From Bacteroidota bacterium (GTDB lineage: Bacteria > Bacteroidota > Ignavibacteria > UBA10030 > UBA8401), in NCBI GenBank assembly GCA_035506275.1, contig DATJPT010000006.1:220635-284634 (forward strand): DNA of 64,000 bases, read 5' to 3'. This document shows, piece by piece, positions 17,285 to 25,838 of the stretch. Positions within the stretch are counted from its first letter, which is position 1. Each line of letters opens with the position of its first letter. The notes under the pieces are model-generated. The model was not told where the DNA came from, did no database searches, and saw only the letters and a program-made list of their open reading frames with translations. The position numbers and the translations under genes are program-made.

Positions 17285-17716
17285 CTAGTATATCAGCGTA
17301 TCGACACTGTAGATGCCGCCGCCGAGAAGAACAAGGACGAGCGAGATCACCGCCAGCGTCAGCGTGTACTCGTATCCCGTCCCTTTTCCATCCCCTTTAC
17401 CGCTCATAAAGAACCCGCTCGGAAGATGAACCTTCAGCGTAGCCACAAGCATCATGATGAAGATACCGAGGGCTGCGAACTTTGTGAACAAGCCCAAGAG
17501 AAGTGCGACGCCGCCGAGGAACTCGACGAACGGTCCGAGGTACGCGAGCGGTGCGGGAACATGCACGACGTTCTTGAAATAGCCGACCGTGCCGGCAATG
17601 CCGTATCCGCCGAACCAGCCGAATACTTTTTGAGCGCCGTGGGCAAAAAAGACGACGCCGAGAATCACCCGCAGCAAGAAGAGGCCGACCGATATGTGAT
17701 CGAATGTGAAGTTCAT
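17285..17716 (-). CDS. DoxX-family membrane protein (MhqP/CatD-like)
   Basis: 143 residues from the ATG at 17716, chosen because AAGGAG lies 7 bp upstream; the in-frame extension to 17818 overlaps the preceding gene and has no site. Four membrane helices are predicted; the first contains LFLLRVILGVVFFAHGAQKVFGWFGG, the DoxX signature. In Bacillus, DoxX proteins are encoded beside catechol dioxygenases (catDE) and nitroreductases (mhqNOP), the same neighbours as here. It likely contributes to quinone/catechol resistance at the membrane; its exact biochemical action is unknown. Confidence 0.88.
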   Translation of the reverse strand: MNFTFDHISVGLFLLRVILGVVFFAHGAQKVFGWFGGYGIAGTVGYFKNVVHVPAPLAYLGPFVEFLGGVALLLGLFTKFAALGIFIMMLVATLKVHLPSGFFMSGKGDGKGTGYEYTLTLAVISLVLVLLGGGIYSVDTLIY

Positions 17717-17735
17717 GGTATTACTCCTTTGAATG

Positions 17736-18407
17736 TTAATTGTTGATTGATTGATGGAATTCTTTTTGTTCGACTGCCAATGCCGGCGAAGGCTTCCCCC
17801 AGATCTCTCCGAAGACAAACTCCGTCAGCGGCTTGCGGACTCTGGGCATCATCTCACGTTCCTGCAGATGACGGGGCAATGATTCTGTCTCCCCTTGATA
17901 TCCGACCGCGATGACCGCTGCCGGTTCGAACTCCGCCGGGATATTGAACGTTGCTTTCGCCTCTTCGGCATGAAATCCTCCCATGACATGGGAGGCGAGC
18001 CCCAGCGCCGAGGCCTGCAACAGAAGGTTCTGGGTCGCGGAGCCGACGTCGTAGAGAGCGAACCTGTTGGTCTTGCCGCTGGACGCGTCGTTGACCTGTG
18101 CGGCCGAGAGAATAAGGAGGGGAGCTTTTTCAGCCCACACTTTATTCCCCTCGAAGAGCAGGTTTGCCATTCGGCGATGTTCCTCCGGCCGCTCTTTCGA
18201 GGCAACGATAAAGCGCCATGGCTGCGTGTTGCTGGCAGAAGGAGCCCACCGCGCGGCGTCGAGCAAGCTTCGCAGTTTTTCCGGCTCGACAGGTCTGTCG
18301 GCAAATGCACGGGGACTTTTCCGCGCCATCAGCAGCGGATGCACGGGGAACTGAAATTGTTCCGCATTCAGAGAGCGAATTAGTAATTCTTGAGTTTGCG
18401 TTTCCAT
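17736..18407 (-). CDS. Nitroreductase-family FMN oxidoreductase (MhqN-like)
   Basis: 223 residues. The N-terminal family signature is present (RKSPRAFADRPVEPEKL, then LLDAARWAPSASNTQPWRF) with Arg and Ser/Asn residues that bind FMN phosphate. Later parts include VGSATQNLLLQASALGLASH and PAAVIAVGYQG. It is expected to be a soluble dimer using NAD(P)H to reduce quinones or nitro compounds by two electrons. The TTCAAATTTGAA palindrome 30 bp upstream of the start, next to a MarR gene, suggests repression lifted by electrophilic compounds. It is followed after 19 bp by DoxX. Confidence 0.9.
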   Translation of the reverse strand: METQTQELLIRSLNAEQFQFPVHPLLMARKSPRAFADRPVEPEKLRSLLDAARWAPSASNTQPWRFIVASKERPEEHRRMANLLFEGNKVWAEKAPLLILSAAQVNDASSGKTNRFALYDVGSATQNLLLQASALGLASHVMGGFHAEEAKATFNIPAEFEPAAVIAVGYQGETESLPRHLQEREMMPRVRKPLTEFVFGEIWGKPSPALAVEQKEFHQSINN

Positions 18408-18436
18408 AGAAGTTTAATATGTTCTAATCTATAATA

Positions 18437-18448
18437 TTCAAATTTGAA
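18437..18448. promoter_or_regulatory. Probable MarR operator
   Basis: Perfect 12-bp palindrome TTCAAATTTGAA in the 60-bp gap between the MarR gene and the nitroreductase gene, 30 bp before the latter's start. A related palindrome precedes the MarR gene itself. Confidence 0.6.
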
Positions 18449-18467
18449 ATATAAGCCCAAAAAAAAT

Positions 18468-18926
18468 TTAGAACTTTTCCTGCAGGGCCATGCCCAGCTT
18501 CTTCAGCAGCGCCGAGAGCTCCATCTGCTCGTTCTCATCCAGCACCGACGCCATTTTCGTGACGAACTGCGCGTGCTTCGCAAAGATCTCGTTGAACATC
18601 TTTTCCCCCTTCGCGGTAAGCTGGACAGTGATCGCACGCCGGTCTTCGGGGACGGGCACGCGCTCTACCAGCCCGTCTTTTTCCAGGTTATCGATCACCA
18701 CGGTGATGTTTCCACCGCTCGTCAGCAGCTTTGAACAGAAGCTTCCCATCTTCATCGGGCCGAGATGGCCGAGCGTCTCGATCACCGAGAATTGCGGGGG
18801 CGTCAGACCGTACGTCTGGATATCCGAGGCGGTCAGCCTGCCAAATATCGAGCTTGCCCGGGCCAGCTTCACCCAAAGACTGAGGGCTAAATCAGCCTTT
18901 TTCCCGTATTTTCTCGTCGTTTTCAA
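18468..18926 (-). CDS. MarR-family transcriptional regulator
   Basis: 152 codons starting with TTG at 18926; no ATG exists before the first conserved helix. The winged helix-turn-helix is clear: LTPPQFSVIETLGHLGPMKMGSFCSKLLTSGGNITVVIDNLEKDGLVERVP, with the wing at VPEDRRAITVQLTAKG. It would form a dimer and repress its own gene and the downstream nitroreductase-DoxX-dioxygenase genes until a phenolic, quinone or thiol-reactive signal arrives. One Cys sits in the recognition region (SFCSKLL), a possible sensor residue. The role is inferred from operators and neighbours. Confidence 0.9.
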   Translation of the reverse strand: MKTTRKYGKKADLALSLWVKLARASSIFGRLTASDIQTYGLTPPQFSVIETLGHLGPMKMGSFCSKLLTSGGNITVVIDNLEKDGLVERVPVPEDRRAITVQLTAKGEKMFNEIFAKHAQFVTKMASVLDENEQMELSALLKKLGMALQEKF

Positions 18927-18935
18927 GATATTTAT

Positions 18936-18960
18936 TTTGAATTCAAACTATTCAAATTTA
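18936..18960. promoter_or_regulatory. Probable MarR operator pair upstream of the MarR gene
   Basis: Perfect palindrome TTTGAATTCAAA at 18936-18947, followed by TTCAAATTTA at 18951-18960. The second copies ten bases of the operator at 18437. The site overlaps the expected promoter or ribosome-binding region of the regulator's own TTG start, consistent with autorepression. Confidence 0.55.
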
Positions 18961-19005
18961 ATACATGTTATCGCTTTTGTCAAGTACTTTTTTGAAAATA
19001 TTTTT

Positions 19006-20295
19006 CTACGCGATCAGAGCTTCTTTTTCCAGCACCGTGCAGGCAATGCGGGGATCGCACTCAGCCAATATCGTCTGGAGTCTCCCGGCATCGCCGTAAA
19101 AGACCATGCAGAGATTGCGGTCGTCAAAGAGCTCGTCAATGACTTTGCGGGTCGTCGTTTCCGTGACAGCATCGATGCGGTTGTTATACTCATCCCGGCT
19201 GAGAATCGGGATCCCGTAGCGGTCCTTCCCCACCCTGCTTGCCAGCTTGAATTTCAGGTCGAGCTGATACGAGTAGCGGCTCTTGAAGGTCGAGTTCCGC
19301 TGACGCAGCCGCTCCTGGAATCCGGGATCCTCGGAAAAAACCCGCAGGAGCCGGAGCAATTCGGAGATCAACTCTTTTGATGTCTCAAGCGACGGGTCGG
19401 CGTAGGCTCCGATCCGTCCCGGGCGCGTAGTGGCGGGAACGACAAAGGCGTAAGCGCCGTAGCACCATCCTTTCTTGTTGCGGAGCTCGTCGAAAAGGAA
19501 CCCTTCGAAGCTGCCGAGCGCGTCGATGATGAGGTTGAGGTCGAACCGCCGGTCGTCGGTCGCACCGATCCCCTTTTGCGTCCAGATCAGCCGGTCGTTC
19601 TTTGCCTCCGCCGAATGTACGATGACTGCCTGCCGTCCGACGGTCTCCCTGAAATCTGCCTCCGGTTTCAGCGTAAAGCCGTCCGCCCTCCTCCCCGAAA
19701 CAAAACGCGCTGTCTCCCGCTCGATCTCATCGTACGTCAGATCGGAGATCGAGGTGAAGTACAGTACCGAAACGCTTCGGACCTTTGCGTAGAAATCAAT
19801 GATATCATCCCGACTGACGTTCGCGATCCCCGCTCTCGAGCCGATCCGTCCGATGCTCTTTCCGTCATAAAGAACAAACTGATTCGCCGCCGAGAGGACG
19901 CGCTCGGGATCCTGGAGAGCTGCCTCAAGCTGATTGAGCTCCGTTTTTTTCAGCAGGTCGAGTTCATGCTGCGGAAAATCTGCTTCGCGGAAGATCGATG
20001 CGACATTTTCCAGAACGGCTTTTAAGTTCTTTGTGAAGCACGAGACCGCAACAACGAAATCCGTCTCGGACACCGAAGCATTCACTTCTGCGCCAAGCAG
20101 TTCGAATTTCCGCGCAATGGCTTCCCGGCTCATTCCGGGTGTTCCCCGGAAAAGCATTTTCGCTGTCATCCGCGCAAGCCCCGTTTTCGCGCCAGCTTCC
20201 TGCTGAATCCCGGCGCCGTGAAACACGAGGGTAAGATGCGTCATCGGTACGCGCGGGTCCCGTTCAAAGTAGAGATGGTGATCAGCGACAGGCAT
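19006..20295 (-). CDS. M16-family peptidase homologue, non-catalytic subunit
   Basis: 429 residues with the M16 fold (for example LVFHGAGIQQEAGAKTGLARMTAKMLFRGT, where active members carry HxxEH). The zinc motif is absent here: the stretch reads ARMTAKML. Later conserved parts are present (RFDLNLIIDALGSFEGFLFDELRNKKGWCYGAYAF). Such proteins pair with an active M16 subunit, as alpha and beta subunits do in the processing peptidases. The active partner is encoded 6 bp upstream. No signal peptide is seen, so the pair may act in the cytoplasm or reach the periplasm by an unseen route. Confidence 0.88.
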   Translation of the reverse strand: MPVADHHLYFERDPRVPMTHLTLVFHGAGIQQEAGAKTGLARMTAKMLFRGTPGMSREAIARKFELLGAEVNASVSETDFVVAVSCFTKNLKAVLENVASIFREADFPQHELDLLKKTELNQLEAALQDPERVLSAANQFVLYDGKSIGRIGSRAGIANVSRDDIIDFYAKVRSVSVLYFTSISDLTYDEIERETARFVSGRRADGFTLKPEADFRETVGRQAVIVHSAEAKNDRLIWTQKGIGATDDRRFDLNLIIDALGSFEGFLFDELRNKKGWCYGAYAFVVPATTRPGRIGAYADPSLETSKELISELLRLLRVFSEDPGFQERLRQRNSTFKSRYSYQLDLKFKLASRVGKDRYGIPILSRDEYNNRIDAVTETTTRKVIDELFDDRNLCMVFYGDAGRLQTILAECDPRIACTVLEKEALIA

Positions 20296-20301
20296 GCGGG
20301 G

Positions 20302-21600
20302 CTACACTTTCTGTTCCGGAATAAGTTGTACCGTTGTCGATTTTCCCTCCAGAAGATATTTCGCCGCCACGCGTTGAATATCGTTCTTGTCGACGGCCTC
20401 GATGCGCTTCATTGCTTTTATCTGAAACGACAGGTCTCCGGTATTGATGAAACCGTCGCCGAGAAGCCGGGCGAGTTGCGCCGGCACGGTTACGGCACGG
20501 TACATCTCGCGCTGCAAATTATTTCTCACGATCTGCATCTGCTCGTCGCTGATTTTCCCTTCCGCGAACTCGCTCACACACGAAAGAAAGGTCTGGTCGA
20601 CCGATTCGAACGGCTCGCCGTCGGCGCATTGCACGTACAGCTCAAACGTCCCCATATCGTGCGACACGTACACGTCGGAAAACACTTCCGTCGCCTTCGC
20701 CGTGTTGAGGAGCCGTTCGTTCAGCACGGCCGATTTCCCGGAGGTCAGGAGCTTGCCGACCACAGCCAGCGCCGGATAATCGGGATGGAGCATGTCCGGG
20801 ACATGCCACGATTTCGCAAGAAGCCGCCGCGTCGCTTTCGGGTGAGTGATGACGGTCGAACGGGGTTCCCGCTGAACCGGCTCAGCCGTCACATCGCGCT
20901 TGTCCGGAACCGCCGGTTTCAGCGGGCCGTATTTTTCATCGACAATGCGGACAACGGATTCGGGTTCGACGTCCCCCGCAATAATGATCAGCGAATTGTT
21001 GGGAGAATAATTATTTGCGTAGAATTTCCGGGCTTCGTCAACGGAAAAGCTCTTGATCGTCTCAATTTCTCCGATCGTCGAGTAACGGTAATTGTGTTCC
21101 GTGTACGCCAGGGAGTACATCGTTTCCCACAGGAGCCGGTTCGGGTCGTCGAGGCCGCGATTCTTCTCCGTGAGGACCGCCCCTTTTTCCGTTTCAAACA
21201 TCTCGGCATCGACGACAAGGTTCGCCATCCGGTCGGATTCCAGGTCGGCCGCGAGTTCGACCTTATCGCTGGGGAAGGTGAAAAAGTAGACGGTCTGGTC
21301 GCGGGATGTGTAGGCGTTGATGCCGGTCCCGCCGTTGTTGTTCACGATCCGCTCAAATTCTCCCATCGGCCGTGAGGCCGTTTTGCGGAACATCATGTGC
21401 TCGAACAGGTGGGCGAGCCCCTGCCTGCCGGCAGGCTCATCTGCCGAGCCGACCTTGAACCAGGTTTGATAGGTGAAGATCGGCGTCGTTTTGTCGACCA
21501 CAACGGCGATCTGCAATCCGTTTGCAAGCCGGTATTGCTGAACTGCAAGATTTCCCAAGAGGGGGATGTCTTCGCGCCTGAGATGCTGGATGGAATTCAC
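20302..21600 (-). CDS. M16-family zinc metallopeptidase, catalytic subunit
   Basis: 432 residues from the GTG at 21600, which overlaps the methyltransferase stop (GTGA) and has AGGGG about 9 bp upstream. A longer frame to 21894 would read through the methyltransferase gene out of frame and is rejected. The inverted zinc motif HLFEH (in GLAHLFEHMMFRKT) and the downstream Glu in EMFETEKGAVLTEKN are present. The glycine-rich C-terminal domain follows (YPALAVVGKLLTSGKSAVLNERL). It hydrolyses peptides together with the inactive partner encoded downstream. No export signal is seen. Confidence 0.92.
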   Translation of the reverse strand: MNSIQHLRREDIPLLGNLAVQQYRLANGLQIAVVVDKTTPIFTYQTWFKVGSADEPAGRQGLAHLFEHMMFRKTASRPMGEFERIVNNNGGTGINAYTSRDQTVYFFTFPSDKVELAADLESDRMANLVVDAEMFETEKGAVLTEKNRGLDDPNRLLWETMYSLAYTEHNYRYSTIGEIETIKSFSVDEARKFYANNYSPNNSLIIIAGDVEPESVVRIVDEKYGPLKPAVPDKRDVTAEPVQREPRSTVITHPKATRRLLAKSWHVPDMLHPDYPALAVVGKLLTSGKSAVLNERLLNTAKATEVFSDVYVSHDMGTFELYVQCADGEPFESVDQTFLSCVSEFAEGKISDEQMQIVRNNLQREMYRAVTVPAQLARLLGDGFINTGDLSFQIKAMKRIEAVDKNDIQRVAAKYLLEGKSTTVQLIPEQKV

Positions 21601-23177
21601 TTCGCGCTTTCCCCTTGAGATGGTGAATTCGATGGAAAAGCGGGGGCCGGGACCCGTTGCTTTCCGGTCAGGCTCAGAAGGCCGCTGATCCTTCCGGGCT
21701 GCGCCCAATTGCATGTCCCCTCCATTTGCTGCGAGGATAGATAACGCTGAACCGCAGGGTGGCGAAGCCGGGTGCAAATGTCCGCGGCACTGAGCCGGTC
21801 GTCCGTCGGGATGTACGCGTGGAGCGCCTGGTTTCCCTGCCATCTTCCGGAAAAGATCTTGGGACGATAGGTCTTTCTGCCGAACGCTTCCCACATGATC
21901 TTATGCCGCAAAAAAGAATACCTGCCGACTCCGAGGAGCGCCCACCAGCAGCCTTTCGAAATCCATGAATTGATGAGCGTTCCTTTTCGATTTTCAAGAA
22001 CCGATTTCTGCGACAACAAATAGGCATGAAGCGTTGGTTCTTTCTCAATGTCTGCAGCGCCGAGCGGTTTTCCCGTCTGTTCATGATACGGCAAAAGAAT
22101 AAACCGGTGCGGAACTGGCTCGGTCTCTTCGAAGTTGTCCTTCGCCGCAAGGGGGAAGAGATATTTCGACGGAAGGGGAATCCCTTTCTTCGAAGCGCTG
22201 CTCGCCAATACGACATCCCCGTCCATCGGAGCAAGCGAATCGAAGATGAAGACGCTGTTTGCACCGCAGGTATTCACCCCCTGCCTCGGCTTCGATTCTG
22301 AAGGAACTTCGATCCTGGAAAATGATTCCATGGCGGGGGCTCTCTTCGGTTGAACGCTGAGCGGATCATTCGCATTCCCGGCAGGCCGGGCAAAATATTT
22401 TTTCCAGCGCTCCGATTCGAAGAGAAAGTAAGGGATGGGGAATAATTGTTCCGCATCCCGGCGGAAAACTGCCAGTCCGTATCTCGTTCCGACTCCGTCG
22501 AAGACAGGATGATGCTTAAAGTCGTACACCTGTTCAACCGCAAAGCGTATTTCCCCGAGCTTGTAGTTTCTAAATGTGCTATGCGCCCCGCCGTTCAGGA
22601 GAATGGAAAGAGGCAGGAAGAAGTATGCTCTCCCGTTTTCCGCAAGGTTCTCCGTCAGACTTTTTGCAATGACGAGCGCCGCGATGTCGATCCGCGATCC
22701 CCCCAGCAGCACGTCTTTCCCATTTTCCACCAGATGGTAGCGCCGGAAATACGGCTTGAGAAATTCCTTGTAGGAAGAAGGGAGGTCGCAAAAATTCTGC
22801 CACGGAGGGTTTCCGACAATGACATCCGCTTTTATTTTCTTTCCGGAAGAGATGTAGTCTTCGCAGGAAAAATTTTTCCGGGGAAAATCAATGCCGTAAA
22901 CGCTGCGCATCTTTCGGAAGAAGTTCTCGACGAAATCCTTTTCTCTTTCGACCCCCGTCAGCCGTGACGTCATCTCCTCCGTCACCCGCATGCCGCGGTC
23001 AACGGCAATTGCGATGAACGCCTCAAGAAAATTCCCTTCGCCTGCCGTCGGGTCGAACACTACTCCCCCTTCCAGCCATTGCCCGAAGAGACGATTCTTT
23101 TCAACAACCCACTTCGCCCATGCGAGCGGAGTGAAAAAAGCGCCTATGCGAGTTGTGTGTGCGGCGGCCGGAGACAT
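21597..23177 (-). CDS. N6-adenine DNA methyltransferase, orphan
   Basis: 526 residues. SAM-binding motif I lies near residues 38-55 (GVVFDPTAGEGNFLEAFI), and catalytic motif IV NPPW near 122-125 (ADVIVGNPPWQNF); together these define an amino-methyltransferase of the type II/Eco57I-like gamma order. The rest (about 200-526) resembles a target-recognition and DNA-binding part, with YRPKIFSGRWQGNQALHAYIP. No restriction endonuclease, specificity subunit or BREX/DISARM component is adjacent. Instead the stop overlaps the start of an M16 peptidase gene. It may be a solitary regulatory methyltransferase, a defence remnant, or a combined enzyme; a PD-ExK motif was not found by eye. Confidence 0.82.
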   Translation of the reverse strand: MSPAAAHTTRIGAFFTPLAWAKWVVEKNRLFGQWLEGGVVFDPTAGEGNFLEAFIAIAVDRGMRVTEEMTSRLTGVEREKDFVENFFRKMRSVYGIDFPRKNFSCEDYISSGKKIKADVIVGNPPWQNFCDLPSSYKEFLKPYFRRYHLVENGKDVLLGGSRIDIAALVIAKSLTENLAENGRAYFFLPLSILLNGGAHSTFRNYKLGEIRFAVEQVYDFKHHPVFDGVGTRYGLAVFRRDAEQLFPIPYFLFESERWKKYFARPAGNANDPLSVQPKRAPAMESFSRIEVPSESKPRQGVNTCGANSVFIFDSLAPMDGDVVLASSASKKGIPLPSKYLFPLAAKDNFEETEPVPHRFILLPYHEQTGKPLGAADIEKEPTLHAYLLSQKSVLENRKGTLINSWISKGCWWALLGVGRYSFLRHKIMWEAFGRKTYRPKIFSGRWQGNQALHAYIPTDDRLSAADICTRLRHPAVQRYLSSQQMEGTCNWAQPGRISGLLSLTGKQRVPAPAFPSNSPSQGESAK

Positions 23178-23320
23178 GGGGAATCAAAAATAAAAAATGA
23201 AAGAGGAAAAATAAAAAAGATTCGCGGACGGTAAAAACTCCCGATCGATACTTGCTTCTTCTTCATTCTCTGTTCACCGTTCGCTCCTTACTGCTCACTG
23301 CTTACTGACCACTGCTTACA
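23176..23320. repeat. Two short-period repeat tracts between methyltransferase and M28 genes
   Basis: An A-rich tract at about 23182-23220 (AAAAATA / AAAAATG units of near 7 bp) is followed, after about 45 bp, by TACTGCT, CACTGCT and CACTGCT units at about 23285-23320. Both types recur elsewhere in the window (31.5 and 43.5 kb; 8.2 and 35.5 kb). Confidence 0.7.
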
Positions 23321-24752
23321 GCCCTTCCTCCGCGATCTCGTAGGCAAAGATCGCGATCGCAACGGCGCCGAGCTCGAGTTCGCGCGGATTCACCTTGTCA
23401 ATCGTATCCTTATCCGAATGATGGTAGTCGAAGTAGCGCTGGGTTTCCGGCTCCAACCCGATCATCGGAACGCCGAATTCTGCCAGCGGCGAGATATCCG
23501 CACCGCCGCCCCCCTTGAGAATGCGGTCCGCGCCGATCTCGGCGAGAGCGGGAGAGAGTTTTTTCAATTTTTCGAACTTCACAGAATCCGTCGATATGCC
23601 GAACCCGAGCGGAGCAAACCCCCCGGCATCCGTTTCGATGGCGGCGATGTCCCTTTCTCCGGCGGGACGTTTTGCGGCAGCATATGCTTTCCCGCCGCGC
23701 AAGCCGTTTTCCTCATTCATAAAGAGAACGCAGCGGATGGTCCGCTTCGGCTTCAAGCCGAGTTCTTTCAGGAGCCGGAGCGCTTCCATCGACTGTACGG
23801 CTCCCGCCCCGTCGTCGTGCGCCCCCTGTCCTTTATCCCAGCTGTCGAGATGTCCGCCGACGACGATCACTTCCCCCGGCTTCTCCGTCCCCCGAATTTC
23901 ACCGATGACGTTTGCCGATTCGACGTCGGGAAGAGTTTCACAGCTCAGGGTCATACTGACGCGGACATCTTTCCCCGACCTCAGCAATTCGCTCAGCATA
24001 TTCGCCCCCGCAGTGCTGACCGCCGCGGCAGGGATCTTCGGAACGCCGTCGACGTAATACATTGCCCCCGTGTGGGGAACATCGTCGATCGCCAGAGACA
24101 TCGAACGAACGAGAACAGCGCTCGCACCGACTTTCGCCCCTTCAATAGCTCCTTGGCCGCGCTGGTCGACGGCGCCGCCGTAGGCCGCCATCGTCGAAAA
24201 TTTTGTTGGATCCATGGGGCGATTATAAAAGACGATCTTCCCTTTGGCTTTCTCCCCCAGATTCTTTGCCTCTTCAAGCGAGTGGACTTCGATGATGCCG
24301 GCTGAAATTCCTTCCTTCGGTGTCCCGACGCTGCCGCCGAGGGCGCAGATCGCAAGGGGCGTTTCTTTGCCCGCATCGATGATCGATGCGCGTTCTTCGC
24401 TCCCCCTTACCCAATGCGGTACCATGACCGGCTGAAGATGGACGGAGTCGAACATGCACTGCTGCATCGTCTTTTTACCCCACTCGACAGCCCTGGCCGC
24501 CTGCGGCGAGCCGCTCAGACGATTGCCGATCGTTCCGGTCAGTTCCGAGAGCATCGAAAATGCGCGAAGCTCGGTAAGTCCTTTCGCCATCAAAGCGGAT
24601 GCCGCATCGGCATACGGAGATGCGGGCGCCGGCTGTGGATAAAGGATCGACGATGGAAAAAGAAAAAGGAGTAGAAAGAACGGGGCAAAAAAACGTCCGA
24701 AAGAAAAGTTCAAAACGGCCTCCTTGGATTGGTTGGTGATCCTATATTCCAT
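23316..24752 (-). CDS. Secreted M28-family aminopeptidase/carboxypeptidase Q-like
   Basis: 478 residues. A hydrophobic stretch at about 19-38 acts as a signal peptide. A PA-like insertion lies near 140-260. The co-catalytic zinc ligands of family M28 are all present: His in GGHLDSWD, Asp in HDDGAGAV, Glu pair in NEENGLRGGK, Asp in ETDAGG and His in YHHSDKDT. It would remove residues from peptides in the periplasm or outside the cell. It is closest in layout to plasma carboxypeptidase Q-like proteins of bacteria. It appears to be a single-gene unit. Confidence 0.92.
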   Translation of the reverse strand: MEYRITNQSKEAVLNFSFGRFFAPFFLLLFLFPSSILYPQPAPASPYADAASALMAKGLTELRAFSMLSELTGTIGNRLSGSPQAARAVEWGKKTMQQCMFDSVHLQPVMVPHWVRGSEERASIIDAGKETPLAICALGGSVGTPKEGISAGIIEVHSLEEAKNLGEKAKGKIVFYNRPMDPTKFSTMAAYGGAVDQRGQGAIEGAKVGASAVLVRSMSLAIDDVPHTGAMYYVDGVPKIPAAAVSTAGANMLSELLRSGKDVRVSMTLSCETLPDVESANVIGEIRGTEKPGEVIVVGGHLDSWDKGQGAHDDGAGAVQSMEALRLLKELGLKPKRTIRCVLFMNEENGLRGGKAYAAAKRPAGERDIAAIETDAGGFAPLGFGISTDSVKFEKLKKLSPALAEIGADRILKGGGGADISPLAEFGVPMIGLEPETQRYFDYHHSDKDTIDKVNPRELELGAVAIAIFAYEIAEEGL

Positions 24753-24901
24753 TTCTTAGTTCTCAGTAAGTGGCGGCAGGAATGAGTCGCATTTTCGTTT
24801 CTCCCAACAAATCGGCATCGTTGATATTCCCTGCTGGATAGTCATGGATGCCTCTCCCGACGTTCTTTGTCTGGAGAAGGATGACAGGACCGGGGCCTCC
24901 T

Positions 24902-25399
24902 TCACTTCTTCGCGGCTAACGCCTTCTTCAATTTCTTGTATGTCGATTGCATCGACTCGGAGACCAGTTTCGTGTCCGCGAGGGTGGGCATGAAGTTCGT
25001 ATCGCCGTTCCACCGCGGGACAAGGTGGAAATGAATATGCTGGTCGATGCCGGCGCCGGCAACGCGCCCGAGGTTTGCGCCGAAATTAAATCCTTGCGGC
25101 TTCATCGTCTTGTTGAGCGCCTCGATCAACCGCGCCGCGGCGGTCATGACGTCGGCGTGTTCTTCCGCCGAAAGGCGGCCGAAGTCCGACGTATGCGTGT
25201 ACGGCACGACCATCACATGACCGCTGTTGTACGGATACAGGTTCATCATCACGAAGCAATATTTCCGGCGGAGCAGGATAAGGCGGCGTGGATCGTTCTT
25301 GTCTTTTGCCGCAGCGCAGAAGAGGCATCCTTCGTCGTTCGGCTTTTTGGAAAACGATCCGATATACTCCGACCGCCATGGAGAGAAAAGGCGTTCCAT
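24902..25399 (-). CDS. HIT-family nucleotide hydrolase/transferase
   Basis: 165 residues from ATG 25399 with AAAGGAG just upstream; the in-frame extension to 25573 runs through repeat DNA. Key sites are a Cys pair near the start (EGCLFCAAAKD), NLYPYNSGHVMVVPYTHTSDF, and the histidine triad HIHFHLVPRW at about 130. The family hydrolyses or transfers nucleotidyl groups (Ap4A, AMP-lysine and similar). The Cys pair with later His suggests a structural zinc site, as in the Ap4A-phosphorylase-like branch. No operon partner. Confidence 0.92.
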   Translation of the reverse strand: MERLFSPWRSEYIGSFSKKPNDEGCLFCAAAKDKNDPRRLILLRRKYCFVMMNLYPYNSGHVMVVPYTHTSDFGRLSAEEHADVMTAAARLIEALNKTMKPQGFNFGANLGRVAGAGIDQHIHFHLVPRWNGDTNFMPTLADTKLVSESMQSTYKKLKKALAAKK

Positions 25400-25451
25400 G
25401 TTCTCCTTTCTGATATTGGCTGAAGGAATATATGGAGGATCGGGGAGTGAA

Positions 25452-25765
25452 GCAACGGTGATTACGCAGATAGCGCAGATTTTGCGCAGATTCCAGATGA
25501 CGCAGATTACAGATGACGTAGTGCATTGTCGTAGATCCTTCCAACGGAATGCTTTCGGCATTCGTCGTCGCAAAGGACGCTCCTCCTCAGGATGACACGG
25601 ACCCGGCCTTAGTCATTGTCATTCTGAACGGAGCGAAGCGGAGTGAAGCGGAGTGAAGAATCTATGTCACCACGGCACAGTGATACGCAAGTTCTTCTGA
25701 TGATGGATCCTACCGTGACGGTAGTGCATTGTCATGGATCCGGCCTCTGTCATTGTCCCATCCTG
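25452..25765. repeat. Composite intergenic repeat block
   Basis: A GATTACGCAGATA / GCGCAGATT / GACGCAGATT array at 25456-25520 is followed by dispersed-repeat words: TAGATCCTTCCAACGG, CGCTCCTCCTCAGGATGACA, GTCATTCTGAACGGAGCG, and AGCGGAGTGA in tandem near 25645. This copy matches the 16.99-17.21 kb block. It lies upstream of the HIT gene and is not coding. Confidence 0.75.
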
Positions 25766-25784
25766 ATCCAAACTGCTTCAATAA

Positions 25785-25813
25785 AAAAGCCTCCGCTGTT
25801 CACGGAGGCTTTT
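25785..25813 (-). terminator. Rho-independent terminator
   Basis: An 11-bp stem (25785-25795 with 25803-25813) with loop CTGTTCA. On the minus strand it ends in TTTTTTATTG, 26 bp past the stop of the NHL-repeat gene. Confidence 0.85.
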
Positions 25814-25838
25814 CGATGCACATGTTGTGCCGGTCGGA

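Noticed and set aside
21601..21894. N-terminal extension of the catalytic M16 gene
   Set aside because: It would overlap 294 bp of the methyltransferase in another frame, has low-complexity composition and no ribosome site; the coupled GTG at 21600 fits.
24756..25013. Minus-strand frame of 85 codons after the HIT gene
   Set aside because: Overlaps the HIT gene in another frame and lacks any domain.
25400..25573. N-terminal extension of the HIT protein
   Set aside because: It is translated GATTACGCAGAT repeat DNA; the ATG at 25399 has its own AAAGGAG.
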